A program made the position numbers and the translations under genes. A stretch of DNA of 64,000 nucleotides, taken from the NCBI RefSeq assembly GCF_905171765.1, contig NC_053393.1, positions 63,333,371 to 63,397,370 on the forward strand, read 5' to 3'. Below the pieces are notes generated by a model, which saw nothing but the letters and a program-made list of their open reading frames with translations, ran no database searches and had not been told where the DNA came from. This stretch comes from Bufo bufo (taxonomy: Eukaryota; Chordata; Amphibia; Anura; Bufonidae). Every line of letters begins with the position of its first letter. The first letter of the stretch is position 1. Positions 9,560 through 21,601 of the stretch are shown piece by piece.

Positions 9560-11029
9560 CAGTCCTGATCAAAAGTTGAAGACCACTTGAAAAATGGCAA
9601 AAAATATTATTTAGCGTAGCTGGATCTTAACAAGGTTCCAAGTAGAGCTTCAACATGCAACAAGAAGAAATGGGAGTGAGACAAAACATTTTTTGAGCAT
9701 TCAATTTAATGAAAACAACGAATAAACTGAAACAAGCTGTTTTTCAGCTGATCAAAAGTTTAGGACCACACCAAAAAAAAAACTAAACCCCCCAAAACAG
9801 AAATCCAACTTCCAAACATGAACTCAGTAATGAGTAGCTCCGACGTTATTGTTTATCACTTCCAAAAATCGTTTCGGCATGCTTGATGCAAGCGTTTCCA
9901 TGAGGTGAGTGGGAACATTTCTCCAAGTGGTGAAGACGGCCGCACGAAGGCAATCTACTGTCTGGAACTGTTGTCCATTTTTGCAAACTTCCCTTGCCAT
10001 CCATCCCCAAAGGTTCTCAATTGGATTTAGATCAGGGGAACACGCAGGATGGGCCAAAAGAGTGATGTTATTCTCCTGAAAGAAGGCCCTCAGTCATGAG
10101 GAATGCTCTCTGCAACATCTGGACATAGCCAGCGGCCGTTTGACACCCCTGCACTTCCTGAAGCTCCATTGTTCCACTGAAGGAAAAAGCACACCAGACC
10201 ATTATGGCGCCCCCTCCACTGTGGCGCGTAGAAAACATCTCAGGTGGGATCTGCTTGTCATGCCAGTAACATTGGAAACCATCAGGACCATCAAGGTAAA
10301 AAAAATTCTCATCAGAGAATAAAAATTTCTTCCACCTTTGAATGTCCCATGTTTGGTGCTCTCTTGCAAAGTCCAAACGAGCAGTTCTGTGGCGTTCAAG
10401 GAGACGAGGTCTTTGAAGACGTTTTTTTGTTTTTGAAGCCCTTCAGTCTCAGATGCCGTCTGATGGTTATGGGGCTGCAGTCAGCACCGGCCTTCATTTG
10501 GGTCGAGGATCGTCCAGTGTCTTGACGGAAAGCCAATTGGATCCTCCGGCTCAGTGCTGAGGACATTTTTTTGGGTCTTCCACTTTACTTTTTAGTTCCA
10601 TAACCCTCAGGATCATTTAAGAAATTCCAAATGACTGTCTTACTGCGTCCCACCTCAGCAGCGATGGCGCGCTGTGAGAGATCCTGCTTATGCAGTTCAA
10701 CAACCCGACCACGTTCAAAAAGGGAGAGTTTTTTTGCCTTTGCCATCACAACGTGTGACTACCTGACAGAAAATGACAATGAATCCACATCTTTGCACAG
10801 ATTTGGCCTTTTAAAGGCATGTGGTCCTAAAATTTGGATCAGCTGAAAAACAGCCTGTTTCAGTTTAATCGTTATTTTCAATTAATTGAATGCTCAAAAA
10901 ATGTTTGGTCTCACTCTCATTTCTTCTTGTTGCATGTTGTAGCTCTACTTGGAACCTTGTTAAGATCCAACAATGTAAAATATGATTTTTTGCCATTTTT
11001 CAAGTGGTCTTAAACTTTTGATCAGGACT
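9560..11029 (-). mobile_element. Tc1/mariner-type DNA transposon, about 1.47 kb
   Basis: The left end CAGTCCTGATCAAAAGTT follows TA at 9558-9559. The right end is its inverse (AACTTTTGATCAGGACT) and is followed by ACA in place of the expected GTA, so the last bases are damaged. Terminal repeats are long (about 200 bp; shared blocks CAAGTGGTCTT, AACCTTGTTAAGATCC, TTGAGCATTCAATT). The transposase relic is on the minus strand. This family is different from the one at 7017. Confidence 0.88.
9824..10746 (-). pseudogene. Tc1-type transposase pseudogene lacking the middle catalytic segment
   Basis: The gene starts at 10746 (MAKAKKLSLFERG) with a helix-turn-helix region (HKQDLSQRAIAAEVGRSKTV). An in-frame stop follows after about 52 codons and another near 10400. 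The DDE domain begins with [18 protein letters not shown] (first Asp present) and [16 protein letters not shown]. After LLSGE near 10070 the sequence jumps to the [24 protein letters not shown] segment, so roughly 25-30 residues that in this family contain the second catalytic Asp (QQDN motif) are deleted. Inactive. Confidence 0.85.
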
Positions 11030-11030
11030 A

Positions 11031-13631
11031 CAATTCTCAATTTGACAAAATAGAGTTTGCAGACAGCGAAGGTTTGCAAGACAATTTTCATAATTTTTTT
11101 TCAGATCAAGACAATTTTAAACAATGTCTTAGAAAAAATATTTCAACTGGCTAGATATAATAATACCCTAGACCTAGACCAAAATTAAAGTTGGTGAAGG
11201 CGTGAAACTGCATACCAATTGTGAAAAATTACTAAATAATTAGAAATAAAAAAAAATTCTAACTGACTAGACCTACTGAGACAATTGTGAAACATTTTTG
11301 GAGAATGAGAATTTTTAACATTTAAACAATTTAGTTGGCAAATTGGCAACAAAGACCAGGCTGACTTTATCACAGTGGCTCCGGCTGGATGATAAAACTG
11401 GTGCAGGAATAGACACTTTTTTCTCTGACTGTATACCAACTACTAGCTGGCTTACCTTGGGACAGATCTGTAAGCCAGAATTGTGGTACAATTTTGGCGC
11501 TAAATAGTGCTTCTTAGGCACTGCCAACTTTTGAGCATGTCGTAGAAAAGTGTAAAAACTCGAAACCCTAGCTGTGCCAAATTGCAACAAATAGTACAGT
11601 ACTCATTTTTACCACTTTTTAGACAGAATTTTAGAATGCCACAGGCAAATTAGGAAATCTGGGCCATTGTGCATTTAGTCAGGCACACAGCTCTGATGCA
11701 TGCTATTTTTGGAAAACATTTTTCATTACGTTTTTTTTTTATTTGCCACTTGGACAGAGTACAGTACAATGCAGGTTAGGTCAGGTACACTAACATGAAG
11801 TTTGCGCCAGAATTTTTTTTTAAGAAAATAAATTGGCACTTGACCTGCATTCTGGATAGAAAATGAGCTCATGAGACCATATTACCACTCCCACCACCTG
11901 AGCTTGATCTACTGTATGTCTGACAGAGCTTTTTCGCCTGCACCAATAGACCAATATGTCAGGTTAGGTATACAAGTTTTTGTAGTAAAAGTTTCAACAG
12001 TTGTTTTGAAAAAAAATAAAAAAAATGACGCAATTGGACACAGTCTACAGCCAAACTATATGCAGTCTGTAATGCTGGAAAATATGGCAGAAAAATTCCA
12101 ACTTTTTTCAGGGTAATAAACACTAACTACAAACACACTGTATACTGGTATTGGCACACTAAGATGTGCAACATATAAAGTCAGACACAGACATGTAAAG
12201 ATGCAACAGAATCCGAAATTGCACAGACAGGAATAGGATACACAACTCAGGAACTCCATAGCAAGGTCACAACTCAGGAAATATATAGCAGAATTAACAA
12301 ACTCATTAGTCAGACAGATGCAAACACAAGTCAGTGAACATTAATTCACAAACTCAGGAGAGGTTCAAAGCACATTTGCACTAATTTACACCCACAGGTA
12401 ACTGAGGCCAAGACACGGAACAGTGGCAACAAGAATTGACAATTCAAACTGACAAGAAGCCGACATCTGAGCGCACTGTACAATGGCACTAGTGAAATTC
12501 CATTTAACATGGACCATAAGCTGGCCATACACATAAGATTAACATTGGCCAACATTGATTTGAAAAAAAGTTCAAACGATTGTTCACAATGGTGGATGGC
12601 AGACTTCAGTCGGTCAAAAATTTGATTGGCCAGGTTGGAAAATTACCGTCATTGCTGAATGAAATCACATGTGTAGCCCAGATATTAGCCAATCATTTGA
12701 CATTTTACTGAAGGACCAGGGAGGGGGTCATTTTTTTATTTATTTTTTTAAACCGACTCCCTGGTCAGCCAGGTTAGTCTGGCAGATTGCTGGTGGGATC
12801 TTTCATATGAATGATCCCACAGAAAACTGATCAGCCAATCAATCTCTCTGTTTATGGCAGATTTTAGTCGCAAGTCATTGGTTCCAATCTGAAGGACCAG
12901 ATTGGAACAAAAAGAAAACCGTTTTTTGTCTGCTGCTGAACTTTGAGGTCCAATATTGAGTCAGGCCCTAGAGAATCCTCTGGTGGGCCAGTCCAAAATC
13001 GGCCCTGGCTATATCAGCTGGTAACCAGCAGATCAGAACCTTTAATAATAAGAATATTACGAAATAATAACTCTTCCCTCTTGTGTTAAGAGAATTGCCA
13101 CTAGGGAAATCAGCACAATGTCTCATATCTGAGTGGCTTCAAATAATTTAGCGAGATTATTCTCCAAATCCCAGGTAGTTGAAGAGTTCTCTTTAAGGAC
13201 CTATAAAACTCATATTGAGCATGTAATTTCAGTGCATTCAGTTCACATTCTGTATGGGAAAGAACTATAGGAAGCCATTGTAGTCAACCACAGTAATTTG
13301 CAGAATCTTCATGCGAACAAGGAAATGTCAGCAATAAATGCCTCAAACAAGAGTTGAAAAGAAAAAGTGGTGCTCTTACCATGATGTGTCATTCCAGCTT
13401 TCAACTTGTATGAAAGGTTACAGGGGGAAGATTACTTGTACATAGATTGATAGCTTTTCATTTTGTGCACAATTGTGCCTACTCGTAAAGAAATCTTTCT
13501 ATAGGTAAAAGCATTCCATGTCACGTATCTACAAAAAAAAAACGGGTTAATTGAAGGTGTTGAAAATAATGCACATTTCATTTTTCCATGTACATTCATG
13601 ACTTTCTATTATGCTATTTTATATGTATATG
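11031..13631. other. Unassigned AT-rich non-coding DNA
   Basis: No gene was found. Around 11745-12010 the phrases CAGGTTAGGT and (A)TTTTTTTTT recur, suggesting decayed repeats. At about 12530-13010 sequence starting TGGCCATACACATAAG and ending in GGTGGGCCAGTCC resembles interspersed repeat ends also seen near 48550-48600. A few-base poly-T or poly-A tracts are the only simple repeats. Confidence 0.4.
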
Positions 13632-14570
13632 TGACAGGGGCTCCCGAATAAGGCACAGATGTTGCAAACCAGCAGGTTTATTAAATTTGAAAACTCAAGT
13701 TCAACTTTACAGTACAGTCTTTAAACAGGGTTGGAGAAACTCGACTCCACAGGAGTTCCTACCAGGTCAGGTAAGTCACCCAGCCTGCCGTAACATACCT
13801 CTGTGGATCTCTGAAGGCCTGCCCTGCCTGTTTGTCACTCTTGGGGGGGGGTGCACCAGTCACTTTACAGAGAATATCTCTGTGTCCCCCATGGGCCATC
13901 ATGGCTTCTACACCACTTTCTTTCAAAGACCCTAATCATCCCATGCTTGTCAATATGCAACCTGCTCGTAACATGATGCCTGCTCTGCAACCACAGAACA
14001 GTACATGTCTGCTTCACAAAGTCCAGAAGTCTTGGCATACTTCTATCATAACACTGGTAGCTGGCTCCTCTGGCTGCAATCAGTGCCCCACTGCAAGGAG
14101 GTGCTCTGCTGCAAAAGGGCTAACTAAGTGCTTTGCAGTAAACTCATGTACTATATACACATTGTTTTTTAGGGTGGCTCATCACATCCCCTGATGTAAC
14201 TCCTCTCCATATATAGCCCATTTATTATTTCCTGAACCTGACCCTCCACCAAACTCTCTACTGCACCTATGCACCCAGAAGCACTCCAGATATCGGCTGC
14301 TGACCGGCTCATGCAGCTTTAGATCTCCTCCCCTATTTTCCCAAGATGGCTGGACCATTGCACAAAACAAGCACTTTAACCTTTTGTGTCACCCCTATCT
14401 CCTCATAGAGGATCAGGGTCCTCATTCCACTTGTTGTAATTATTGACTTGTCTGTTGCTATGTTAATTATTACTGTTTGTACATGAGCCCCTGAACTGTA
14501 AAGCGCTGAGGAATATGTTGGCGCTATATAAATAAAGATTACTATTTTATCTATAGACAGATAGATAGAA
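13632..14570. repeat. Interspersed repeat of unknown class, with a retroposon-like 3' end
   Basis: The segment opens TGTGACAGGGGCTCCC. Near 14500-14545 the phrase AAAGCGCTGAGGAATATG followed by GGCGCTATATAAATAAA and an AT-rich tail looks like the 3' end of a retroposed element with a polyadenylation-type AATAAA. Open frames (13588-14194) show no family motif. The class could not be decided. Confidence 0.3.
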
Positions 14571-16430
14571 TGATAGAAAAAGAAATACTTAGATTATAGT
14601 CAGATGGTGCCCAAACTGAAAAAAAAAAAAAATTAACAAACAAAAAAGATCAACACATTCATCAAAAGATGTAGAAAATCTCCAAAAAGAGAACCTTGTA
14701 TATTCCAATGATTCTTGTTGAATCCTTAAACACTAGACAGGGGAACCTTTGTAGAAAAAAAATGTTTAATTCATTAAATGTTCTTACATGCAGATGAATA
14801 TCAAAGCAAGTAAGATCTCTCGCTGGAAAAATGAGACTGTTTGCTGTACTTGAAGACACAATTCACTACTTCATTTCCCACACTAATTCCATGCAATGAC
14901 AATATCTTTTCGGATTTGAAATTATGAGCAGTCATGTCACAGAACACAATGTTCTCCGCAAGTCTACTTTCTATTTATCTACCGCTCCCATTATCTATTC
15001 GCTAATTGCTACCCAGGAATCCCATTAAAAATGATGTACCATTTACACTTCTCGAGTAAATCAAAAATGACTTTTCTCAACCTGCTTTCATGGAAAAATT
15101 AGAAAGGGAGGAAAAAAATTAGCAGAAAAAATAAAGAGAGAGAAGATAGAGATAGCAAAATAAATGGACAAAAAAACATGGTTGCTTTTTTTGCTTTATA
15201 TAATACTCTGCTCAAAAAAAAAAAAAAGGAAAAGAGAAAACAATATAACAAAAAACAATTAATTTTTTTCTTGTGTTTGCAATGGCGAAGGGTTAAAAGA
15301 GGACATAATAGCATCTTCTGGAAGTCATTAAGCTACAAAGCCTAAGGAGTAAAAAAAAAAAAAGTACGAAAAGAAAAAAAGTTTCCATTTTCTAAAATGT
15401 AAATCAAAAACATATTCATTAGTATCGCAAAACAAACATGCAAATCTTCACCACTTGAAAAGCCTCAGCTAAATGTGTACAAGAACACAACCCAAAAATA
15501 CATCTGGTCCTCGGTTACAGAACTCTCTATTTTGGTTTTTATCTGAAGAGCTCCTCTGTCCTCTTGGTTGGCTCCTTGGATTATTGCAATTTATTATAAG
15601 CCTTTTAGCTGGGGATGAAATAAACAGAGATAAAGTCTCCATCATAGACTAAAAGTGTCCAGATGGGACAATGTGCAATGTGTTTTGGTTCACAAAAATG
15701 TCCATTAATCATTACTTTCAGGGTTCCAACAGTTTGTTGGACCCAGCGAGCGGATTTAATTTGCAGTTTGTATAATCAATGTACACCTTGTTAATACTAT
15801 TCTATACTCCCGGCCTTGTCTTGTGTTTTTTTTTTCCTTTTTGTGCTTTTAGTTTTTACTTCACCAGCTGATCAAGGAAAGTTTTGTGCCCAAATTTGGA
15901 TGCAATATCAGTGGGGCGGAATGCGTTACATCATAACAAAGGCAATGCGGGTACAGCTGGCGATATTTGATTCATCATTGCGAGCATGATTTACTTAGTG
16001 TCTGGCAAGCTGCTTTTCAGATGATATTTGTTTCTCATAAACAGTTTTAAAACGGGAGAGCCTGGTGTCAAGATAACAGTTGTATCATCAGTCAAGTTCG
16101 AACCTCTGTAGAGACTGCCAAGAAGAGAAGTCTCTGTTATCGGTGGCTTCTGCAACTGCCTGTTTCTGCCTTTGGTTTAGATCTTTTTATTGTTCATTTA
16201 AGGGTCTATGTGTGGTATTTCTAAGGATTTTTGGGGGGATTTAGTCCACTGCACCTATAAGGGGTTATTTGAAAAATGTTGCCCCCTTTAAAGTATTTGT
16301 AATTTTGAGTTTTACTTGAGTTGTATGAACCTTAGAAAATGTCCTATATGTTTACATACAAACACCCTTTACGAAATACTGGTCCGACGTAATAGACAAA
16401 ATCCAAGAATACAGATAGCCGTGATACTCT
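14571..16430. other. Unique AT-rich DNA; possible conserved non-coding sequence
   Basis: No transposon ends, tandem repeats or coding frames of note, apart from A-rich tracts (14620-14650, 15205-15260, 15350-15380). The long absence of repeats in a repeat-saturated window suggests retained ancestral sequence, possibly regulatory. That is inference from composition only. Confidence 0.3.
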
Positions 16431-16439
16431 CAATACTCA

Positions 16440-16855
16440 CAAGTTCACTCCATGTACAGGACACAACAACGACTTCATTTAAAGCGCATTTATTTTTTCT
16501 GATATAGTGCATCATCACAGTTTCATAAAAAGTGGCACCAGTCAAGTCTATTCAGAAAGTCCCCTGTATCACTCAAACAATTTGGTAGTCTCTTCACAAT
16601 GCCTGAGGAAGGTGATGTGACCCCCAAAACCTCACAGACTGCCTGTGTGAACATGCTGCCTCTCCACCTGAACTGAACTGGCTCCTTGAATGGATACTAA
16701 TGGACTGTTTTGCACTGTATTAAAATGCTGCGTTTTTTTCAATTGCTACGGATAACGCATATGAATTTGAGCTGTGAAACTGTGATAATGCACCTTATCT
16801 GAAGAAGTAAATGCACTTTAAATAATGTCATTTTTGTGTCCTGTATATGAAATAC
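16440..16855. mobile_element. Fold-back element with ~80-bp inverted arms
   Basis: The left arm (about 16450-16528, starting GTACAGGACACAA and ending CATCACAGTTTC) is inverted at about 16766-16845 (AACTGTGATAATGCACC to TTGTGTCCTGTATA). The middle contains GCCTGAGGAAGGTGATGTG then ACCCCCAAAACC, which resembles a decayed hammerhead core. ATACTGGTCC appears just outside both arms (about 16378 and 16852), in the same orientation, and may mark a duplication. Non-coding. Confidence 0.5.
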
Positions 16856-17460
16856 TGGTCCAGACAAAATTATAAAATAATTTCAAGGAAACACATATAA
16901 GTAGTCTAGCACTACTAAAAAATATTTTACCTCGTCGTGTTAAAATTACTTTGGCATCATCCTACACCTAAGTGTCCAAGGCAGTCTAGACTGGCTCGAA
17001 AAGCGTGATGTGAATACAGTCAAAGTTTTTTACCTGTGTGGCACCAGACTACCTACAGTATATATGTTTCCTTAGACTTGCTTATAGTTTGTGTAAGTTT
17101 GGGTAAGTGGCTGGTGTACCCTTCCAGCTATGTCCCTCATGGCTCACGTGGCTACCAGCTACTAATGGGTGAGCTGTATCAACTTTTTAAATACTGTAAT
17201 TTCTTATTAAAAATTTTCATTAACAAAATAAAAAAATAAAAAAATACCTTAGAAATATACTCTATGTCCCAAAATGTCTCCTAAGGGGTTAACAAATGAT
17301 GGATGACAAGAATTAAAGGAGTTTTTCCATCAGAGTTTGGCATGTACGTTCAACCCACAAAGAATGAAGGTGCAACTTCCCTGTCTCTATCAGAAAAAGC
17401 AAAGTGGCAATCTCCTACTACATTACGGCCTTGTGCTAAAATAAAAACAAATCACGTTTT
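16856..17460. other. Unassigned non-coding DNA
   Basis: AT-rich, with A-rich runs near 17225-17245. No gene or element boundaries were recognised. Confidence 0.4.
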
Positions 17461-17464
17461 ACCC

Positions 17465-18500
17465 CAGCCTATAATGAGAAAGTGAAAATGGAATTTTAGA
17501 ATTTTTTGTAAATTTATTTTTAAAAAAAATACTTTGCTATGACACTTCAAATTTAGCTCTGAGGACCTCCCATTTCTCTTGATTATCTTTGACATGTTTC
17601 TACAACTTGATAGGAGTCCACCGGTAGTACATTTAATTGACTGGACATGACTTGGGAAGACACAGCGCTGTCTATAAAAAGTCTCACAACTGACAATGCA
17701 TATCAGAGTAAAAACCAAGCCATGAGAAGGAAAGAGCCTTTTGTAGAGCTCTGAGACAGGATTGTGTGGAGGCAATTTGCTGCTGTGAAAGTTTCCAAGA
17801 ACATAGTGGTCTCCATAATTCTAAAATGGAAGCAGGACTCTTCTTAGAGCCCCACCAATCAGTGGAGAAGGGCCTTGGTAAGTGAGGTGACCAAAAGCCC
17901 AATGGTCACTCTGGTTGAGCTTTAAAGATTCTGTGTGCAGATGTTAGAAACTTCCAGAAGGTCAACCATCCCTGCAGCATTCCCTCAATCTGGCCTTTAT
18001 GGCAGAGTGGACTCTCAGGCTGTGAAAAACAAGATTCTCTCACCTCAATGCTAAGCATCATGTCTGGAGGAAACCCGGCACTGCTCATGGCCTGCTCAAT
18101 ATTATTCCTATAGTGAAGTATGGTGATGGCAGCTATGGGGGTGGTTTTTCAGTGTCTGGGACAAGGAGTTTAGTCAGGGTTGAAGGAAAGCTGAATGGGT
18201 CAAAGAGATATTCTTAATTAAAACTTGATCCAGAGTGCCCTGGACCTCAGACTGGGCCAAAGGTTCACCTTCCAACAAGGCAATAACCCTAAGAACACAA
18301 TCAAGACAACACAGGATTAGCTTAGGGACAAATCTGTAAATGTCCTTGAGTAGCTCAGCCACAGCCCTTAATGGCAGAAAAGAAAGGCAGAATATCCTTA
18401 AATCCAGGTGTGTAAACCTTGTGGCATCATACTCAAGAAGACTGGAGGCTGGAACCGCTGCCAAATATACTTCAACAGTCCTGAGCAATTAATCAGACCT
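17465..18500 (+). mobile_element. Decayed Tc1-like transposon remnant
   Basis: The block resembles a widespread fish/frog Tc1 family: the leader around 17540-17660 (TTTGCTATGACACTTCAAAT, CCTCCCATTTCTCTTGAT, TTGATAGGAGTCCACC) precedes a transposase relic on the plus strand. Terminal inverted repeats could not be delimited and several internal deletions have occurred, so the ends are approximate. It is the oldest-looking Tc1 copy in the window. Confidence 0.75.
17690..18490 (+). pseudogene. Tc1-like transposase pseudogene, all catalytic motifs lost
   Basis: Plus-strand sequence keeps the order of a Tc1 transposase: the start region (AACCAAGCCATGAGAAGG), helix-turn-helix area, the VTLVEL-like segment near 17910, the Gly-rich GDGSYGG segment near 18125, and the C-terminal VASYSRRLEA-like end near 18420-18460. 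A deletion at about 18040 removes the first catalytic Asp. The second motif reads as QGNNPK instead of QDNDPK (about 18273-18291). A deletion near 18370 removes the PIE segment carrying the Glu. Minus-strand open frames here are antisense shadows. Confidence 0.75.
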
Positions 18501-18632
18501 TTGTGGCAAAGCTAGTCTACATGCCATAAAATTCTGTCATAGGAAAACTTTAATGGCAGATTATAGTGGTCATCCATCACTGCACAGACCTTAAGGGGCT
18601 TGGTCCATCTGGGACATTAATGACATATCACT

Positions 18633-18680
18633 AGGACCTGTACCTAGCTCACACAACAATGTCAGCTAGGTACAGGTCCT
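18633..18680. repeat. Short perfect hairpin
   Basis: AGGACCTGTACCTAGCT at 18633-18649 and its exact inverse at 18664-18680 are separated by 14 bases. It lies in a larger unassigned repeat (about 18590-19010) in which GACATTAATG occurs near both ends, probably a MITE core. Confidence 0.7.
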
Positions 18681-19014
18681 GCCTCTAGGACTTTCTCCTG
18701 TCTAGAGAACAGGGCTACCAAATTCATCGCTATGGGAGTTCTAAAAATTGGCAAGTGCGCATACTTGGCTATTTTTGGAAGGCCCAAAATGGTAAATGGA
18801 GAGCTCACCGTACAAGCAGGGCCAACTCTCCATTAACTGATATGAGACTTCCAGAAGTAGCCAAGCAAGTTCAGAACTCATATAATCTCTTGACTTCAGG
18901 AGTCCCGTTCTGGAGATAGGAGCTGGTCCTAGATGTGGAATCCACACCTATCTGACACTAATGGCATATCCTAGCAATATGACATTAATGTACCTGATGG
19001 GAATATCCACTTAA

Positions 19015-19441
19015 AGGGGTTGTCCTATGAAAAATATTCTACAGTTTTCAAACCAGCACCTGGATCAGAATAATTTTTTAATTGCATGTAATTCATTCAA
19101 TATTGTGTATCTGAATAGCACCATCAGCGTTGTTTTTTAAATTATTTCTTTGACCTGCTCACTGAGAAGGCCGCACATGCGCAGTTTCATCCTTCAATTG
19201 CCTGCTGAGCTGTGATAGGGAGAGCATGGACACGCCCCCTGAGCTCTGATAGGGAGAGCTGAGACACGCCCCCTGAGCTGCAGCAGAAAAGACACTCCCC
19301 TTGAGCTGTCAGCTTTATATAAATCTAGCAGAGCAATGACTGGAGAGATCTCTGGATCCATGTGAGGTACAGGGCTGGTTCTAGCTTTGTTAGAAAGAGG
19401 TTGTCATGTACTATATGATATCTGATTTAAATTTATCCCCT
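19015..19441. mobile_element. T2/Kolobok-type MITE
   Basis: Flanked by TTAA at 19011-19014 and 19442-19445, with ends AGGGGTTGTCC and its inverse (TTATCCCCT). The internal GGACACGCCCCCTGAGCT segments and the ACAAAGCTAG/CTAGCTTTGT region are shared, in opposite orientation, with the copy at 31415-31831. Non-coding. Confidence 0.8.
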
Positions 19442-20276
19442 TTAAATAACTTATAAATCTGAACTGTTGTATAAATCACAATCTCTTTCTCTCTCCTACT
19501 ACGCTTCCTGTATAGTGTCAGTCTCACTTTAGTTCCACCATATTATAACAAGGTGCACTGTGGCGCTTGTGCTAAGGAGGTTTGGGAGTCAAGGTGATGC
19601 CAGTCCTCCAGGGTTGATGACGACAGAGGCTGCTTTTCCACTTGATCGTCCCCTTATTGGTATGTGCATCTGGGCTACAATCATTGCTGGGAAAACCCCA
19701 TTTGTTAGTTTATAAAGGACAAGATGTTGCTGGTTATAGCCATAACGCCACTGAGTATTGTTAGTGACTCCCATGTGTAAAAATATTGAAGTGTCCATTT
19801 TTGAGAGAGTATGTGTCACTGTAGTGGAAGTGATAAGGCAACTGCTGATGCAGAGGGGTCTAAAATGAGAGATGCCCACCAGTGAGGAGTAAAGCCTAGT
19901 AGAATTTTTAGTACTGCTGTTCTCCTCTGAAGCAGGGGATGCTCCTCAGTCAATGGCCCCAGATACAGATGCAACTTCTACACCTACTACAGCTCTGCCT
20001 ATAGATACATTTGCCTTCTATTAATAAACTAGCAGAAGGACCCGGCTTCGCACGGGTATATTTCATCTATTTCATTTAATGTTTGTGTGTGTCGTTGAAA
20101 GATATCGACAGTTTCCACTATAACAGTGACATCTACAGTACCCCGCCCCTTTAACAGTGACCTCCACAGCAGCCTGCCCCCTTAACAGTAACATCCACAG
20201 CACCCTCCCCTATAACAGTGACCTCCACAGTGGCCGCCCCTTTATTAGTGACCTCCACAGTACCCCATCTTGTTAA

Positions 20277-20576
20277 GGCTACATTCACGCGACCATATGT
20301 ATTTTGCGGTCCGAAAAATGCGTATCCTCAAAAAATACGGATGACGATCCGTGTTGCATACATTTTTTTGCGAACCATTGTAACAACACAAAACGGACAA
20401 GAATAGGACATGCTCTATATTTGTTGCGGGGCTACGGAATGGACATACAGATGGGGACAGCACACATTGTGCTGTCCGCATTTTTTGAGGATCTATTTAA
20501 ATAAATGGGTCATCATCCAATCCGCAATAAAAACGGAATAGGCACGGAAACAAAATACTTTCGTGTAAATGTAGCC
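20277..20576. mobile_element. Harbinger-like MITE, first of an abutting pair
   Basis: Ends GGCTACATTCACGCGA and inverse (TTCGTGTAAATGTAGCC), flanked by TAA at 20274-20276 and 20577-20579. The interior contains GAATAGGACATGCTCTAT and TCCGCA motifs common to other members of the group at 20580, 38781 and 51889. No coding region. Confidence 0.8.
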
Positions 20577-20579
20577 TAA

Positions 20580-20880
20580 GGCTCCATTCACACGTCCGCA
20601 AGTGTGGTCCTCATCTGTTCCGCAATTGTGCGGAACGGGTGTGGACCCATTCATTCTCTATGGGGATGAGCACACTGTGTGCTCTCCGCATCCGCATTTC
20701 TGGAGCCCCCCCCCCCCCCCCCGATCTTCCGGTCCGCAGCTCCGCAAGAAAATAGAGCATGTCCTATTCTTGTCCGTAATTGCAGACAAGAATAGGCATT
20801 TCTATGGGGGTGCCGGCTGGGTGTATCGCAGATCCGCAATTTGCGGATCCGCAATGCACTACGGACGTGTGAATGGAGCC
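20580..20880. mobile_element. Harbinger-like MITE, second of an abutting pair
   Basis: Ends GGCTCCATTCACACGTCCGC and inverse (CGGACGTGTGAATGGAGCC), flanked by TAA at 20577-20579 and 20881-20883. It shares its left TAA with the right duplication of the preceding MITE, so one inserted into the target copy of the other. It contains a C tract of 18 bases (about 20706-20723) and an internal hairpin around GACAAGAATAG/CTATTCTTGTC. Confidence 0.82.
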
Positions 20881-21282
20881 TAACAGTGATTTCCAGAATA
20901 ATAACTCGCTCCGTTCCCTTAAAATGTAACCTCCACAACACCACGCCCCGTTAACAGTGACCTCTAGAGCACCCTGTCCCTTAACGCTGACCTCCATAGT
21001 GGACCGTCCCCTTAACTGTAACCTCCACCGTTCCCTACCCCCTTAACAGAGACTCCCACAGCGTCTGCCCCTTTAACAGTGACCTCCACAGCAGCCCACC
21101 CCTTTAAAAGTGACCTCCACAGCGGACGCCCCTTTATTAGTGACCTCCACAGTACCCATTAACAGTAATTTCCACAGCACCTCATCTCCTTAACAGTGGC
21201 CTCTACAGCAATCTGCCCCTTAACACTGACCTCCATAGCGGACCGTCCCCTTAACTGTGACCTCCACAGCAGCCTGCCCCTA

Positions 21283-21601
21283 GGGTGGCTAGAGGTCCTG
21301 TTTTAGGCCAGACAGTCCGGCTTTCAGACTCCCTGTCCTCCGCCTGCCGGTCCCTGTCCTTTTGAACAGCTCACTCTCAGACAGCAGCACTATGCGGTCT
21401 GAGCGTGAGCTGCAGGGAGAAAGTCACCCTACATCCCAATCCTACAGCTGACAGAAGTTGATTTTTGCCTTCATTTTTTCAATCCCCGTTGGATGCGGAG
21501 TGGGAGGATGCGTTGCCTAACCGGGTCGAGGCTGTGGCTTAGCGGGACCTGAGGGCTGAGTTTTTAAGTCTGTCTTTTGAGGGTGGCCTGAATGGCCACC
21601 C
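21283..21601. mobile_element. Small inverted-repeat element inside the minisatellite
   Basis: Sequence GGGTGGCTAGAGG at the left and GGCCACCC at the right are inverted, bordered by TA at 21281-21282 and 21602-21603, and the flanking minisatellite continues across it. It includes ACCGGGTCGAGGCTGTGGCT, repeated at 23422, and a GTTTTTAAGTCTGTCTTTTG block shared with 23455. Superfamily undetermined. Confidence 0.55.

Noticed and set aside
16090..16125. tRNA T-arm-like GTTCGAACC segment
   Set aside because: No acceptor, D-arm or anticodon stem could be drawn around it.
16603..16635. Hammerhead ribozyme
   Set aside because: The core reads CTGAGGA but the GAAA box is AAAA and the pairing of stem II is poor; kept only as a decayed look-alike.
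17684..18488. Minus-strand open frames of 60-107 codons
   Set aside because: The plus strand carries a recognisable, decayed Tc1 transposase; the minus frames are antisense shadows.
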